NCBI GenBank assembly: GCA_964507235.1
Contig: CAZDPE010000072.1
Location: 1-12,065 of the forward strand
Length of the DNA: 12,065 nucleotides
Direction of reading: 5' to 3'
From: Suilimivivens sp964507235
Lineage (GTDB): Bacteria > Bacillota > Clostridia > Lachnospirales > Lachnospiraceae
The position numbers were made by a program, and so were the translations under genes. Positions 1 to 7,811 of the stretch are shown here, piece after piece; positions within the stretch are counted from its first letter, which is position 1, and each line of letters begins with the position of its first letter. The notes beneath the pieces were generated by a model. That model saw only the letters and a program-made list of their open reading frames with translations. It made no database searches and was not told where the DNA came from.

Positions 1-4
1 CGTT

Positions 5-766
5 TTATAAAAGCGCCGCAAGCTTTTCTCCGAAAACCAGCACAAGCAGAAGCCAAAGCTCACAAACCTGCAGAAAATAACCTGCCAAATCCCCAGTAAC
101 TCCTCCAAACAGCTTATAAGCCATATGGCGGTAATAAAAAAAGCAGAGAAGCCCTGTCAAAATGCAGATTACTCCATATGCAGGATGCAGAAAAAGAAAT
201 GCTGCCGCACAGGCAGCCAGTTCCGCACCCATAATCCATTTTACATTTTTCTTTGCGGCATCTGCGCTGGCCGCCGCCATTCCATCCTTTTTGGCCTTTT
301 TCAGGGTCACTACGGACATGCCGCTTAAAACTCTTTCATAGACAAACCCCACCGCCAGCAGCCATAGCATTTTCCCGGTTATTTCCGTATACAATCCGAA
401 AAGCAAAAGTAAATAAACAATCCCATAAATAATGGCAAAGGCCCCTGTATGAGGGTCTTTTAAGATTTTAAGCCTTTCCTCCGCCGGCTTCCAGGAGCTT
501 TTTGCATCCACCGTGTCCAGAAAGCCGTCCATATGAATTCCTCCATTCATTAAAATGGGAAGAGCCGTCATAACAGCCGCCGTCAAGCATCTGCCTGCGG
601 AAAGCCTTTCAAGCCCGTAAAAGCAAATCAGTTCCAAAAGCCCTGTTACAACTCCCACAAGCGGAAAAAAACAAAGACAGTAACTCATATTCTTTTCCTT
701 CCATTCCACTTTTGGCATGGGAATTTTTGAATACATGGAAAAAGCAATTATCAAAGAATTTAACAC
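5..766 (-). CDS. cobS: Adenosylcobinamide-GDP ribazoletransferase (cobalamin synthase)
   Basis: This integral membrane enzyme joins adenosylcobinamide-GDP to alpha-ribazole (or its phosphate), the last assembly step of cobalamin. The 253-residue protein has the usual family length and carries the CobS signatures: the opening IAFSMYSKIPMPK, then GGIHMDGFLDTVDA (about 75-88), ILKDPHTGAFA (101-111) and GGVTGDLAGYFLQVCE (221-236). The Asp/His-rich motifs are the presumed metal and substrate sites. Several hydrophobic stretches (about 30-50, 60-75, 110-145, 180-210, 230-250) fit a polytopic membrane protein. The start is GTG at 764-766, with a purine-rich AGGAAAGGA ribosome site about 9 nt upstream. 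An ATG at 774-776 is out of frame. It is the last complete gene here, and its TAA stop is at 5-7. A 95-nt hairpin-containing gap separates it from cobU, so its expression may be partly uncoupled. Confidence 0.96.
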   Translation of the reverse strand: MLNSLIIAFSMYSKIPMPKVEWKEKNMSYCLCFFPLVGVVTGLLELICFYGLERLSAGRCLTAAVMTALPILMNGGIHMDGFLDTVDAKSSWKPAEERLKILKDPHTGAFAIIYGIVYLLLLFGLYTEITGKMLWLLAVGFVYERVLSGMSVVTLKKAKKDGMAAASADAAKKNVKWIMGAELAACAAAFLFLHPAYGVICILTGLLCFFYYRHMAYKLFGGVTGDLAGYFLQVCELWLLLVLVFGEKLAALL

Positions 767-775
767 GATTTTTCA

Positions 776-784
776 TCCTTTCCT
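776..784 (-). promoter_or_regulatory. Ribosome binding site for the GTG start of cobS
   Basis: The minus strand reads AGGAAAGGA about 9 nt before GTG at 764-766. No in-frame ATG exists near the N-terminus before residue 11, which already lies inside the conserved opening motif. The GTG start is therefore well supported. Confidence 0.7.
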
Positions 785-830
785 CTCTGTGCACGAAACA
801 GAGCGTATCTGCCCTGCAAAACGGCAATAT

Positions 831-860
831 CTGTCCTGACTCCAATGCCTGTCAGGACAG
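831..860 (-). other. Perfect 10-bp hairpin in the cobU-cobS gap
   Basis: CTGTCCTGAC (831-840) and GTCAGGACAG (851-860) are exact reverse complements around a 10-nt loop. The hairpin starts one base after the cobU TAA stop. On the minus strand it is followed by ATATTGCCG, not a U-tract, so it does not look like a classical intrinsic terminator. An mRNA-stabilising or processing hairpin, or a weak attenuator, is possible. The right arm can also fold on itself (CTGTC AG GACAG, 849-860). The rest of the 95-nt gap (767-861) holds only a weak 5-bp stem (785-789 with 799-803) and the cobS ribosome site. Confidence 0.6.
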
Positions 861-861
861 T

Positions 862-1410
862 TTACCTTTGGCTTTTCACAAGAACAGGAATTCCGCAGAC
901 CACCTCGGTTATCTTATCCGCCTTTTTACCGGTTTCCCTGTTTATTTCACCAAGCAGTCTTACATACCGCTTCGTTTCTTCCTCATATTCCATTCCGTCC
1001 GAAAAAACCTCATTGGAAACCACTACCATATGAGCCGCTCTATCCGCCAATGCAAATAAAGGCTTTAAAATGGCATCCGCACCGTCCGCTTCCGCCCCTG
1101 CCTTTATCCGCCCTTCCTCCCGGTACATTTCGTTGGCAAGAAGATTGGACATGCACTCCAGTAAGATCACATCTTCCCACTCCACCTGCACCCGCTCCAG
1201 ATGCGTATAGCACTCCACCGTGGTAAAGCCCTTCGTACTTCTCCTATTTCTGTGCTTTTCAATCCGCTTTATGCATTCCTCATCATAAGGGTACATAGCT
1301 GCAATATAATAAAGCTTTCCCGTCGGATTTTTTTCATGGGCTTCCACTGCAAGCATCTCCGCATACTCCGATTTACCGCTGCCGCTTCCTCCCGTCACCA
1401 AGTCCAGCAA
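862..1410 (-). CDS. cobU: Adenosylcobinamide kinase / adenosylcobinamide-phosphate guanylyltransferase
   Basis: This bifunctional cytosolic enzyme phosphorylates adenosylcobinamide and then transfers GMP to give adenosylcobinamide-GDP, the substrate of CobS. The protein is 182 residues, the normal size for CobU/CobP. An N-terminal Walker A loop GGSGSGKS (7-14) is followed by RIEKHRNRR (49-57). Its His53 lines up with the histidine that carries GMP in characterised CobU. ECMSNLLANEMY and VVSNEVFSDG follow as the Walker B-like and nucleotide-site segments, and the end VVCGIPVLVK fits the family's C-terminal strand. The start is TTG at 1408-1410, 8 nt after a perfect AGGAGG. The ATG at 1416-1418 is out of frame. 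It lies 12 nt after the cbiA-cobT stop, and its ribosome site overlaps that stop codon, which suggests translational coupling. Confidence 0.95.
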   Translation of the reverse strand: MLDLVTGGSGSGKSEYAEMLAVEAHEKNPTGKLYYIAAMYPYDEECIKRIEKHRNRRSTKGFTTVECYTHLERVQVEWEDVILLECMSNLLANEMYREEGRIKAGAEADGADAILKPLFALADRAAHMVVVSNEVFSDGMEYEEETKRYVRLLGEINRETGKKADKITEVVCGIPVLVKSQR

Positions 1411-1418
1411 AAAATCAT

Positions 1419-1424
1419 CCTCCT
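1419..1424 (-). promoter_or_regulatory. Ribosome binding site fixing the TTG start of cobU
   Basis: A perfect AGGAGG on the minus strand lies 8 nt before TTG (1408-1410). It overlaps the TAG stop (1423-1425) of the upstream fusion gene, so ribosomes ending there are placed to restart. The first in-frame methionine would lie beyond the P-loop, so TTG must be the start. Confidence 0.85.
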
Positions 1425-3816
1425 AATCAAATCTGGTATAAGCCTCTATCTGATACTCCGAAAAGCTTCCCATATTTTTATAAACCTCCATCCCCATGGC
1501 AAGAAGGGGAAACAGCGCTGCCGCCCCACTGCCCTCGCCAAGACGCATTCCGGCATGTACCGGGGCTTTCAGCCCCAGCGCTTCTAAGGCAAGTTTTCCT
1601 GTCACCTCATCAGACTGATGGGAGGCCAGCATAAAATCCGCCGCCCGGCAGTCTATTTTAAAGGCGGTAAGAGCTGCCACGGAAGAAATAGCGCCGTCAA
1701 TGACTATGGGAATCCTGTATTTGATTCCGCCGAGAAAAACACCGGCCATGGTGGCAATTTCGAGTCCTCCCACTTCTGCCAGAATATCTGTGGGGTCCGT
1801 CAGATTTTTCTCTTTCACTCTTTTTACCGCCTGGGTTATCACCTGGCATTTCCTGCTGATTCCTTCTTTAGAAAGTCCTGCCCCTTTGCCCGTCACTGCT
1901 TCCGGGGGCTGGTTTAAAAATACTGCCGCCAGCGCACTGGCAGGGGTGGTATTTCCGATTCCCATCTCTCCGGTTGCCAATATGGTATAACCCATTTTTT
2001 TCAGCTCACCTGCCAGTTCTATTCCAATACGAAGCGCTTCCCTGCACTGCTCCCGGGTCATGGCAGACTCTACTGCAAGATTGCCGCTGCCCATTCTGAT
2101 TTTCCTGTCTATAACGGCTCCTGTCTTCAATTCCTTATCGGGATAACAGGGACCGTTTATCCCCACATCAACCGTATAAACATCCGCGCCTGCAGCTTTT
2201 GCCATGTAATTGACACAAGACTTTCCTTTTGCAAAATTCTCACTGACAATCCTAGTCACAGTGCTGTCAGTCTGAGTAACCCCTTCCTTCACCACGCCGT
2301 GGTCCGCACACAGGATAAGCAAAGCCTTTTTAGATAAATCATAAGGCGTTTCTTTCCCCTGGATGCGGCAAAGCTTCACCGTCATATCTTCCAAAAGCCC
2401 CAGGCTGTCAATGGGCTTTGCTATATCATCCCAATGCTTTTTTGCAAGTCTTCCTGACCGGAAGCTCCTGCAGCTTTCCAGATAATGATACAGCATATCG
2501 GGATTGCTGTAATAGTAAAAATGAGGAAACCCTGCTGCCAGAGAGGAAGTATGCTCCATACAGGAATAAGAAGAACCTGCAAGGGGCTTTTTAGCCCGGA
2601 AAGCAGCTCCGTTTGCGGAACAGTCAAAATAATGAAATTCATGCCCCTTTATTGTATTTCCCGCTTCTCCCAATATCCCGGGCTTCAAAGCGGAGGCTTC
2701 AATATAACCGAATCTGCACAATTTCCCCGTAGGAAAAATTCTGCCGTTCAAAACGCCTGCCATTTCATGAACGCTGCCGTCCGACATCTGAAGTTCCTTC
2801 TGCAGATACATAAATCCGCCGCATTCGGCCAGAACCGGCATTCCGGACAGACAGGCTTGCCTTACTGCATTCCGCATTTTCTTTGCTTCTTCCAATTCTT
2901 CTGCATAAATTTCCGGATATCCTCCGCCTAAAATCATTCCGTCCAGCTCTTCGGGCAGCTGATTATCATGAACAGGCGAAAAATAAACGATTTCCGCCCC
3001 CATTTTTTCAAGCAGCTGCAGATTTTCGGAATAATAAAAGGAAAAGGCTTCATCCCTTGCGATTCCTATTCTCACGCTTCCGGCAAGCTTCTTTACAAAA
3101 GGTTCTTCCCCGCTTAATTCTTCCGCCTTACCTGCAATCTCAATAATCCGGTCAAAATCTATTGTTTTTTCCAATGTATCCGCAATTTCCCGAATCCAGT
3201 TCTGAAAGGCTTCCATCTCTTCCGGTGCAATCAGTCCCAGATGCCTTGAGGTTACTGTCGAAGCTTTAAGCTCCGGCATAAATCCAAGCACCGGCACCCG
3301 GCATTCCCTTTCTATCAACAGCTTCAGCCTGTCATAATATCCGGCAGAAACACGGTTTAAAAGAATTCCTTCAATGCCGCTGTCATTCCTGTATTCCATA
3401 ATGCCTTTGATAACAGCTGCCAGAGAAACACTGGCTCCCTTCCCGTCTACCACTAAAACCACCGGAGTCTTCGTCACCTTTGCCACTTCATAAGTGCTTG
3501 CCCTTTCACTGGTTCCGGATAGTCCGTCATAATATCCCATAACCCCTTCCAGTATGGTAATATCCGCCTGCCCGGCCTTTTGTGAAAGGAGATATCTTGT
3601 TGTCTTCTCATCCGTAAAAAAAGTATCAAGATTTCCGGAAGGAATACCCAGCACTTTCCTGTGAAACATGGGGTCGATATAGTCCGGTCCGCACTTAAAG
3701 GAGGCAATATTCAGATTTTTCCTTTTGCACAGTTCAATCACTGCACAGGTAATCATTGTTTTTCCGCTGCCGCTTTTGGGCGCCGCAAACAGAATCCTCG
3801 GCATAGCTTTACTCAT
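1423..3816 (-). CDS. cbiA-cobT: Fused cobyrinate a,c-diamide synthase (CbiA) and nicotinate-nucleotide:DMB phosphoribosyltransferase (CobT)
   Basis: One uninterrupted frame of 797 residues encodes two enzymes. Residues about 5-440 are CbiA, which uses ATP and glutamine to amidate the a and c side chains of (cobalt) cobyrinic acid. They carry the P-loop PKSGSGKT (13-20), GPDYIDPMFH (43-52), LEGVMGYYDG (89-98), and a class I-like glutaminase with GGGYPEIYAEEL (297-308), nucleophile Cys332 in LAECGG and His432 in PHFYYYSNP. Residues about 455-797 are CobT, which makes alpha-ribazole phosphate from a lower-ligand base. They carry KPIDSLGLLE (467-476), CADHGVVKEGVT (503-514), TGEMGIGNTTPASAL (615-629) and RLGEGSGA (758-765) with the catalytic Glu761. 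Both halves look intact and near full length. The start chosen is ATG at 3816, which overlaps the cbiJET stop by 8 nt (ATGAGTAA). ATG at 3828 and 3864 are in-frame alternatives, and AGGAAAGGA at 3829-3837 would serve 3816 at a slightly long 12 nt. Confidence 0.95.
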   Translation of the reverse strand: MSKAMPRILFAAPKSGSGKTMITCAVIELCKRKNLNIASFKCGPDYIDPMFHRKVLGIPSGNLDTFFTDEKTTRYLLSQKAGQADITILEGVMGYYDGLSGTSERASTYEVAKVTKTPVVLVVDGKGASVSLAAVIKGIMEYRNDSGIEGILLNRVSAGYYDRLKLLIERECRVPVLGFMPELKASTVTSRHLGLIAPEEMEAFQNWIREIADTLEKTIDFDRIIEIAGKAEELSGEEPFVKKLAGSVRIGIARDEAFSFYYSENLQLLEKMGAEIVYFSPVHDNQLPEELDGMILGGGYPEIYAEELEEAKKMRNAVRQACLSGMPVLAECGGFMYLQKELQMSDGSVHEMAGVLNGRIFPTGKLCRFGYIEASALKPGILGEAGNTIKGHEFHYFDCSANGAAFRAKKPLAGSSYSCMEHTSSLAAGFPHFYYYSNPDMLYHYLESCRSFRSGRLAKKHWDDIAKPIDSLGLLEDMTVKLCRIQGKETPYDLSKKALLILCADHGVVKEGVTQTDSTVTRIVSENFAKGKSCVNYMAKAAGADVYTVDVGINGPCYPDKELKTGAVIDRKIRMGSGNLAVESAMTREQCREALRIGIELAGELKKMGYTILATGEMGIGNTTPASALAAVFLNQPPEAVTGKGAGLSKEGISRKCQVITQAVKRVKEKNLTDPTDILAEVGGLEIATMAGVFLGGIKYRIPIVIDGAISSVAALTAFKIDCRAADFMLASHQSDEVTGKLALEALGLKAPVHAGMRLGEGSGAAALFPLLAMGMEVYKNMGSFSEYQIEAYTRFD

Positions 3817-5893
3817 TCTGACAACCATTCCTTTCCTGTCCTGAAACAGAACCAAATGAAGCAATCATTACGGGATTTTCCGCATTCAGCAGATGATATC
3901 CCGCAAGCTTTTTACTTCTTGCCACATTCACCTGTATGATATCCATCTCCTCATATTCCGGAAACTCCTCCTTTATCCGGTTTATCTCCGACATGGTTTC
4001 CAGGGTAATGGCATTCACTACAAACCGGGCAGAAGGATTTTTCTTTCTTACTTCCCTGATAACGGAAATCAGCCTTCCGCTGCTTCCGCCGATAAATACG
4101 CAGTCGGGCGCCTTCAGTTCCTTCAGGCATTCCGGCGCCGTACCTTCAACAATTTCCAGATTTTCCGTCTGAAAACGGATTTTATTTTCCCGGATGAGCG
4201 CTGCCGCCTCAGGCTTTTTTTCTATGGCATAAACCTGACCGTAAGGATAGCAAAGGGCAGCTTCTATGGAAATGGACCCAGTACCCGCTCCGATATCATA
4301 TAATATGCTGTTTTCAGATAGCCCCAGCTTCGCCAGGGAAAGGATTCTGATTTCCTCTTTCGTCATAGGCACTTTTCCTCTGATGAAATCATCATCCCTG
4401 ATTCCCGGCGCCGTTCTGCCTTCATCCGCTGCTGCGTTTTCAAACAAAGCAACTGAAAGACTATCAAACTCCATGGATACCATATCGGCAGCTGTTCCGG
4501 AAATGATTCGTTCTTCCGGATAGGACAATCTTTCCCCTACCGTAATTTTCACCAGGTCCATATGAAACGCAAGAAGCGTGCGGCTGATTTCAGCAATTCT
4601 GCCCTTTTCTCCCAAAAGAACACATACCCTTCTATTCGTTTTAATGAGAGGAATCAGATTGATTTTCTTTCCGTGACAGCTTGCCAGCATTGTATCCTCC
4701 CAGGGTACTCCCAGCTTATTCAGGAAATAAAGGGGAGCAGAAATACCAGAAACCTCCTGCACCTGAAACTCCTTTAAAAGCTCCTGCATTCCCCTTGCCC
4801 CCGAATAGAATCCAATGTCCCCGGAATAAAGAACCCCTGCCTGAGGGTATTCAGGATGTTCCTTTAAAAAAGCCGCAATTTCTTCTTTTCCGTAGCTTTT
4901 AAAAACGGGCTTTTCCCCTGCTTCCTTTACAGCGGCCATGGCGATATCCAGCATCCGTCCCGCCCCTATCAGCACATCGCATTTTCTGATACATTTTCTG
5001 GCTTCTTCTGTCAGCAGCTCCGAACTTCCCGGTCCCATACCAATCAGGTAAACCTTTCTTCTTTCTGCCGAAGAACCGGGAAGAAACTGTTTTAAGAAGG
5101 AAATTGCCTGGGACAGATTCATCACGCCCGCCTTTGCCCTTATCCCTGCATCAGCTTTTCCGGAAGCCGGCGCACAAAAATCCGCCTCTTCGGCAAAATT
5201 TTCCTCCGGTCTTTCCACTACAAGAATATTCACTCCGGCGCGAAGGGCTGCCTCGCACTTTTCCTGATAGCCCCCCTCTTTTCCTGAATTTTTAGTCACC
5301 ATCCATTTAATACCGCATTGCTTCATCAGGGCGTAATTCATTTCCTCACTAAAGGGGCCCTGCATGGCTATCAGATTTCTTCCCTCAAATCCAAGCGCAG
5401 CGCATTTTTCAAGAACAGGCACCGTTGGCAGCACTCTGGCAAAGCACCGCACTTCATATTCCGGAATCACCCTGTATTTTCCCAGCTCCTTGCTTCCTGT
5501 TGTAATCAGAATATTTCCTGTCGTATCTTTTAAAAAGCCCGCAGCTTCCTCCACATTCCTCACAGAAGCAAAATCTGAAGCATTTTCCTCCCTGCGGTAA
5601 ATTCTGATATAGGGAATTTCCTGCTTTTCACAGGCAGTCCGAATATTTTCCGTCACTTGGGAAGCATAAGGGTGGGTGGCATCCAAGCAGTAAGCAGGAG
5701 AAATTCCGTTCAAAAAGCCCTCCATTTCTTCTTCCTTCATGCGTCCTGTATGCACGACCATATTTTCTCCCTCAGGAAGCAGGGATGCGCCATACTCCGT
5801 TGCCACACAAATATGAAGCTTCAGTTCCGTTCCAAGAAGACTTTCCGCCAAAAGCCTTCCTTCCACTGTTCCGCCGAAAATTACAATTTTCAT
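3809..5893 (-). CDS. cbiJ-cbiET: Fused cobalt-precorrin-6A reductase (CbiJ/CobK), C5-methyltransferase (CbiE) and C15-methyltransferase/decarboxylase (CbiT)
   Basis: This 694-residue protein has three catalytic modules. Residues 1 to about 265 are CbiJ, the NAD(P)H reductase of cobalt-precorrin-6A, with GGTVEGR (7-13), DATHPYA (71-77), GSKEL (133-137), AMQGPFS (176-182) and TKNSGKEGGYQEK (200-212). Residues about 280-485 are a tetrapyrrole methylase of CbiE type, with LIGMGPG (283-289), YSGDIGFYSGA (356-366) and SCHG (405-408). Residues about 500-690 are CbiT, a class I SAM methyltransferase and decarboxylase, with PMTKEEIR (509-516), the SAM loop DIGAGTGSIS (533-542), GGSSG (602-606) and VNAITLETM (626-634). 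The CbiE-CbiT part equals the known CobL-like fusion, and CbiJ is added in front. The start is ATG at 5893 with AAGGGG 8 nt upstream, preferred over an in-frame TTG at 5899. It lies 20 nt after cbiH. Confidence 0.95.
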   Translation of the reverse strand: MKIVIFGGTVEGRLLAESLLGTELKLHICVATEYGASLLPEGENMVVHTGRMKEEEMEGFLNGISPAYCLDATHPYASQVTENIRTACEKQEIPYIRIYRREENASDFASVRNVEEAAGFLKDTTGNILITTGSKELGKYRVIPEYEVRCFARVLPTVPVLEKCAALGFEGRNLIAMQGPFSEEMNYALMKQCGIKWMVTKNSGKEGGYQEKCEAALRAGVNILVVERPEENFAEEADFCAPASGKADAGIRAKAGVMNLSQAISFLKQFLPGSSAERRKVYLIGMGPGSSELLTEEARKCIRKCDVLIGAGRMLDIAMAAVKEAGEKPVFKSYGKEEIAAFLKEHPEYPQAGVLYSGDIGFYSGARGMQELLKEFQVQEVSGISAPLYFLNKLGVPWEDTMLASCHGKKINLIPLIKTNRRVCVLLGEKGRIAEISRTLLAFHMDLVKITVGERLSYPEERIISGTAADMVSMEFDSLSVALFENAAADEGRTAPGIRDDDFIRGKVPMTKEEIRILSLAKLGLSENSILYDIGAGTGSISIEAALCYPYGQVYAIEKKPEAAALIRENKIRFQTENLEIVEGTAPECLKELKAPDCVFIGGSSGRLISVIREVRKKNPSARFVVNAITLETMSEINRIKEEFPEYEEMDIIQVNVARSKKLAGYHLLNAENPVMIASFGSVSGQERNGCQNE

Positions 5894-5913
5894 TCCCAAT
5901 ACCCCTTATTTTC

Positions 5914-6642
5914 CTATAATTTATATCCACGGGGCGTCATCATTTTACCGCCAAGCTCTTTTGTCATGGAATTTCCCACAAATACTGTAGTAAACATATC
6001 CGCCTCCACACTGCGCAGCTCTCCAAGGGAAAGAATGTGATGCTCTTCCCCGTCCCTGCCGATATTTCTGACATAGCCGCAGACTGTTTCAGGCTTCTGA
6101 TAACGCAGAATAATATCGCAGGCGCGCATCAGATAGTCCTTTCTTTTCCTGCTGGCAGGATTGTAAAGGCAGATGACAAAATCCGCCATTGCCGCTCCCG
6201 AAAGGCGCTTTTCAATGGTTTCCCATGGCGTCAGCAAATCACTTAAGCTGATAACGGCAAAATCATGTCCGACAGCCGCCCCCAGCAGAGCGCTTCCCGA
6301 AAGCACTGCGCTGACCCCGGCTATCACCTGAATATCCACCCCTGGAAAATCAACTCCCATTTCCAGCAAAATGCCTGCCATACCGTATACACCGGCATCG
6401 CCGCTGCACACTACCGCGGTCTGCTTTCCTTCATTGGCTGCCTGCAGGGCAAGAAAACATCTTTCCTTTTCCTGCTTCATTCCGGTTATAATATATTCCT
6501 TTTCGGGAAATGCATCCCTGATTAAATCCACATATACCTGATAACCCGCGATTACCTGGCAGTGAGCCAGCACTTCCTTTGCTTCCCCTGTCATTTTATT
6601 TTCTTCTCCGGGACCGATTCCCACAACAAAAAGCTTTTTCAA
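5914..6642 (-). CDS. cbiH: Cobalt-precorrin-3B C17-methyltransferase
   Basis: This SAM-dependent tetrapyrrole methylase adds the C17 methyl with ring contraction, giving cobalt-precorrin-4. The 242-residue protein opens with the family glycine-rich loop VVGIGPG (6-12). It has CSGDAGVYGMAG (79-90), the methylase motif in the GDAGVYGMAG form typical of CobJ/CbiH, followed by SLSDLLTPWETIEKRL and CLYNPASRKR, both hallmarks of the C17 enzyme. It is a short, methylase-only version with no extra C-terminal domain. The start is TTG at 6640-6642, 8 nt after GGGAGG, and it overlaps the cbiG stop as TTGA (6639-6642). Starting at the first ATG would remove the glycine loop. A tightly coupled operon position between cbiG and cbiJET supports the assignment. 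Confidence 0.95.
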   Translation of the reverse strand: MKKLFVVGIGPGEENKMTGEAKEVLAHCQVIAGYQVYVDLIRDAFPEKEYIITGMKQEKERCFLALQAANEGKQTAVVCSGDAGVYGMAGILLEMGVDFPGVDIQVIAGVSAVLSGSALLGAAVGHDFAVISLSDLLTPWETIEKRLSGAAMADFVICLYNPASRKRKDYLMRACDIILRYQKPETVCGYVRNIGRDGEEHHILSLGELRSVEADMFTTVFVGNSMTKELGGKMMTPRGYKL

Positions 6643-7811
6643 AATTTAAGCCTCCCTGTTTTTTCCGCTGCCGCAACGGTAACGCCGTCATAGCTTTTTT
6701 TTCTTATTATCAGTCTGCACGCTTCCTTTTCTGCATCTAACGGAAATTCCTGTACTCCTTCCGTCTTTACCGCTTTCCTTTTGCCCTGCAGCTTTGCGGA
6801 AAGCACCGCGCTTCTTTCACAGACATTATCCGCCCCCGTCACCTGCTTCACGAAGCCGGAGTCCGTAAATTTTCCTTCCGTTTCCATCAGTTCCTCAGCA
6901 GAATAGGTGATAAAAGGGAAATTCATCTTCTCACAATAATCCAAAATTCCCTTTTCCTGCTTTTTCAAATCAATGCTGGCAATACAGCAGATTCCCTCCG
7001 GCAGCAGCCCCTCTTCCTGAAAACAGCTTTCCACAGCTGCTTCTATCTTTTCCATGGAGATACCCTTTTTACAACCGATTCCCACATACAAAGCGGAAGG
7101 AATAAGCTGCAGAGTTCTTTCAAAAGGCTGTTTTTCCATTCTCTTCCCCGAAATCAGGATTCCTGTCACGGGGATTAGTCCCTCTTTTTGCCTTTCTTTC
7201 TCTTTTTCGGCCGGAAAAGCTTCAGCTGTCATCATTTCCAGCTCTTTGGGGCAGTTCCCTTCTATTTCAATTTCCGATAAAATACCTATACCTGTTTTGT
7301 CCCCCTGAAGAATCCCGGCGGAGATTTCCTTTGCCAGCTTCCAGTCCCTTAAAACCAAATGATTTCTTCTGGCAAAATCATCCACGGCAAATTTTTCTTC
7401 TCTGTCCGTGGCTGTGGTAATTACCGGAACAGTTCCTTTCTCCTTTAAAAGTCCTGCAATGCTTTCTGAAAGCTCATTGGCTCCTCCCGCATGTCCCGAC
7501 AGCAGGGAAATACAGAATTTAGCCGTTTCATCCATAACCAGCACTGCCGCATCCACAGACTTATGCTGCAAAAAAGGGGCGATGCTGCGCACGGCAATTC
7601 CCACAGCGCAAATAAAAAGCAGCGCATCCGCTTTTGCAAACCACTCTCCTGTAAGCTCTCCAAGGCTCTTTGTTTCCGACTTCTCCTTCAGGGCAGCACA
7701 CTTTATCTTACAGATAATTGTTGTTTCGGGATTTTCCTCTTCCATTTTCTGTTTCAGCTCCTGCATCAGTTCACAGGCCTTCAGGCTACAGGCAAACATC
7801 ACAATTGTCAT
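6639..7811 (-). CDS. cbiG: Cobalt-precorrin 5A hydrolase
   Basis: CbiG opens the ring-A delta-lactone of cobalt-precorrin-5A, releasing acetaldehyde. The step is specific to the anaerobic pathway. The 390-residue protein has the expected N-terminal domain with AVGIAVRSIAPFLQHKSVDA (69-88) and DETAKFCISLLSGHAGGANE (94-113). A variable middle region spans about 150-235. The C-terminal CbiG domain carries YVGIGCKKGIS (242-252), IASIDLKKQE (277-286) and FTDSGFVKQVTGADNVCERS (315-334). A further 50 residues of lower conservation follow. The ATG at 7809-7811 overlaps the cbiF TGA by 4 nt (ATGA), with AAGGGA about 10 nt upstream, so translation is likely coupled. I see no missing key motifs. Confidence 0.95.
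   Translation of the reverse strand: MTIVMFACSLKACELMQELKQKMEEENPETTIICKIKCAALKEKSETKSLGELTGEWFAKADALLFICAVGIAVRSIAPFLQHKSVDAAVLVMDETAKFCISLLSGHAGGANELSESIAGLLKEKGTVPVITTATDREEKFAVDDFARRNHLVLRDWKLAKEISAGILQGDKTGIGILSEIEIEGNCPKELEMMTAEAFPAEKEKERQKEGLIPVTGILISGKRMEKQPFERTLQLIPSALYVGIGCKKGISMEKIEAAVESCFQEEGLLPEGICCIASIDLKKQEKGILDYCEKMNFPFITYSAEELMETEGKFTDSGFVKQVTGADNVCERSAVLSAKLQGKRKAVKTEGVQEFPLDAEKEACRLIIRKKSYDGVTVAAAEKTGRLKF
6651..6656 (-). promoter_or_regulatory. Ribosome binding site fixing the TTG start of cbiH
   Basis: GGGAGG on the minus strand lies 8 nt before TTG at 6640-6642, inside the end of cbiG. Together with the TTGA overlap of stop and start, it makes the non-ATG start convincing. 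Confidence 0.8.

Noticed and set aside
609..845. 78-codon minus-strand frame overlapping cobS and the gap before it
   Set aside because: It has a different frame from cobS, shares its ribosome site and has no recognisable protein character. The ATG at 774-776 is out of frame with CobS.
2485..2931. 148-codon plus-strand open frame opposite cbiA-cobT
   Set aside because: It is antisense to the conserved CbiA glutaminase region, and its composition looks like reverse-complement noise.
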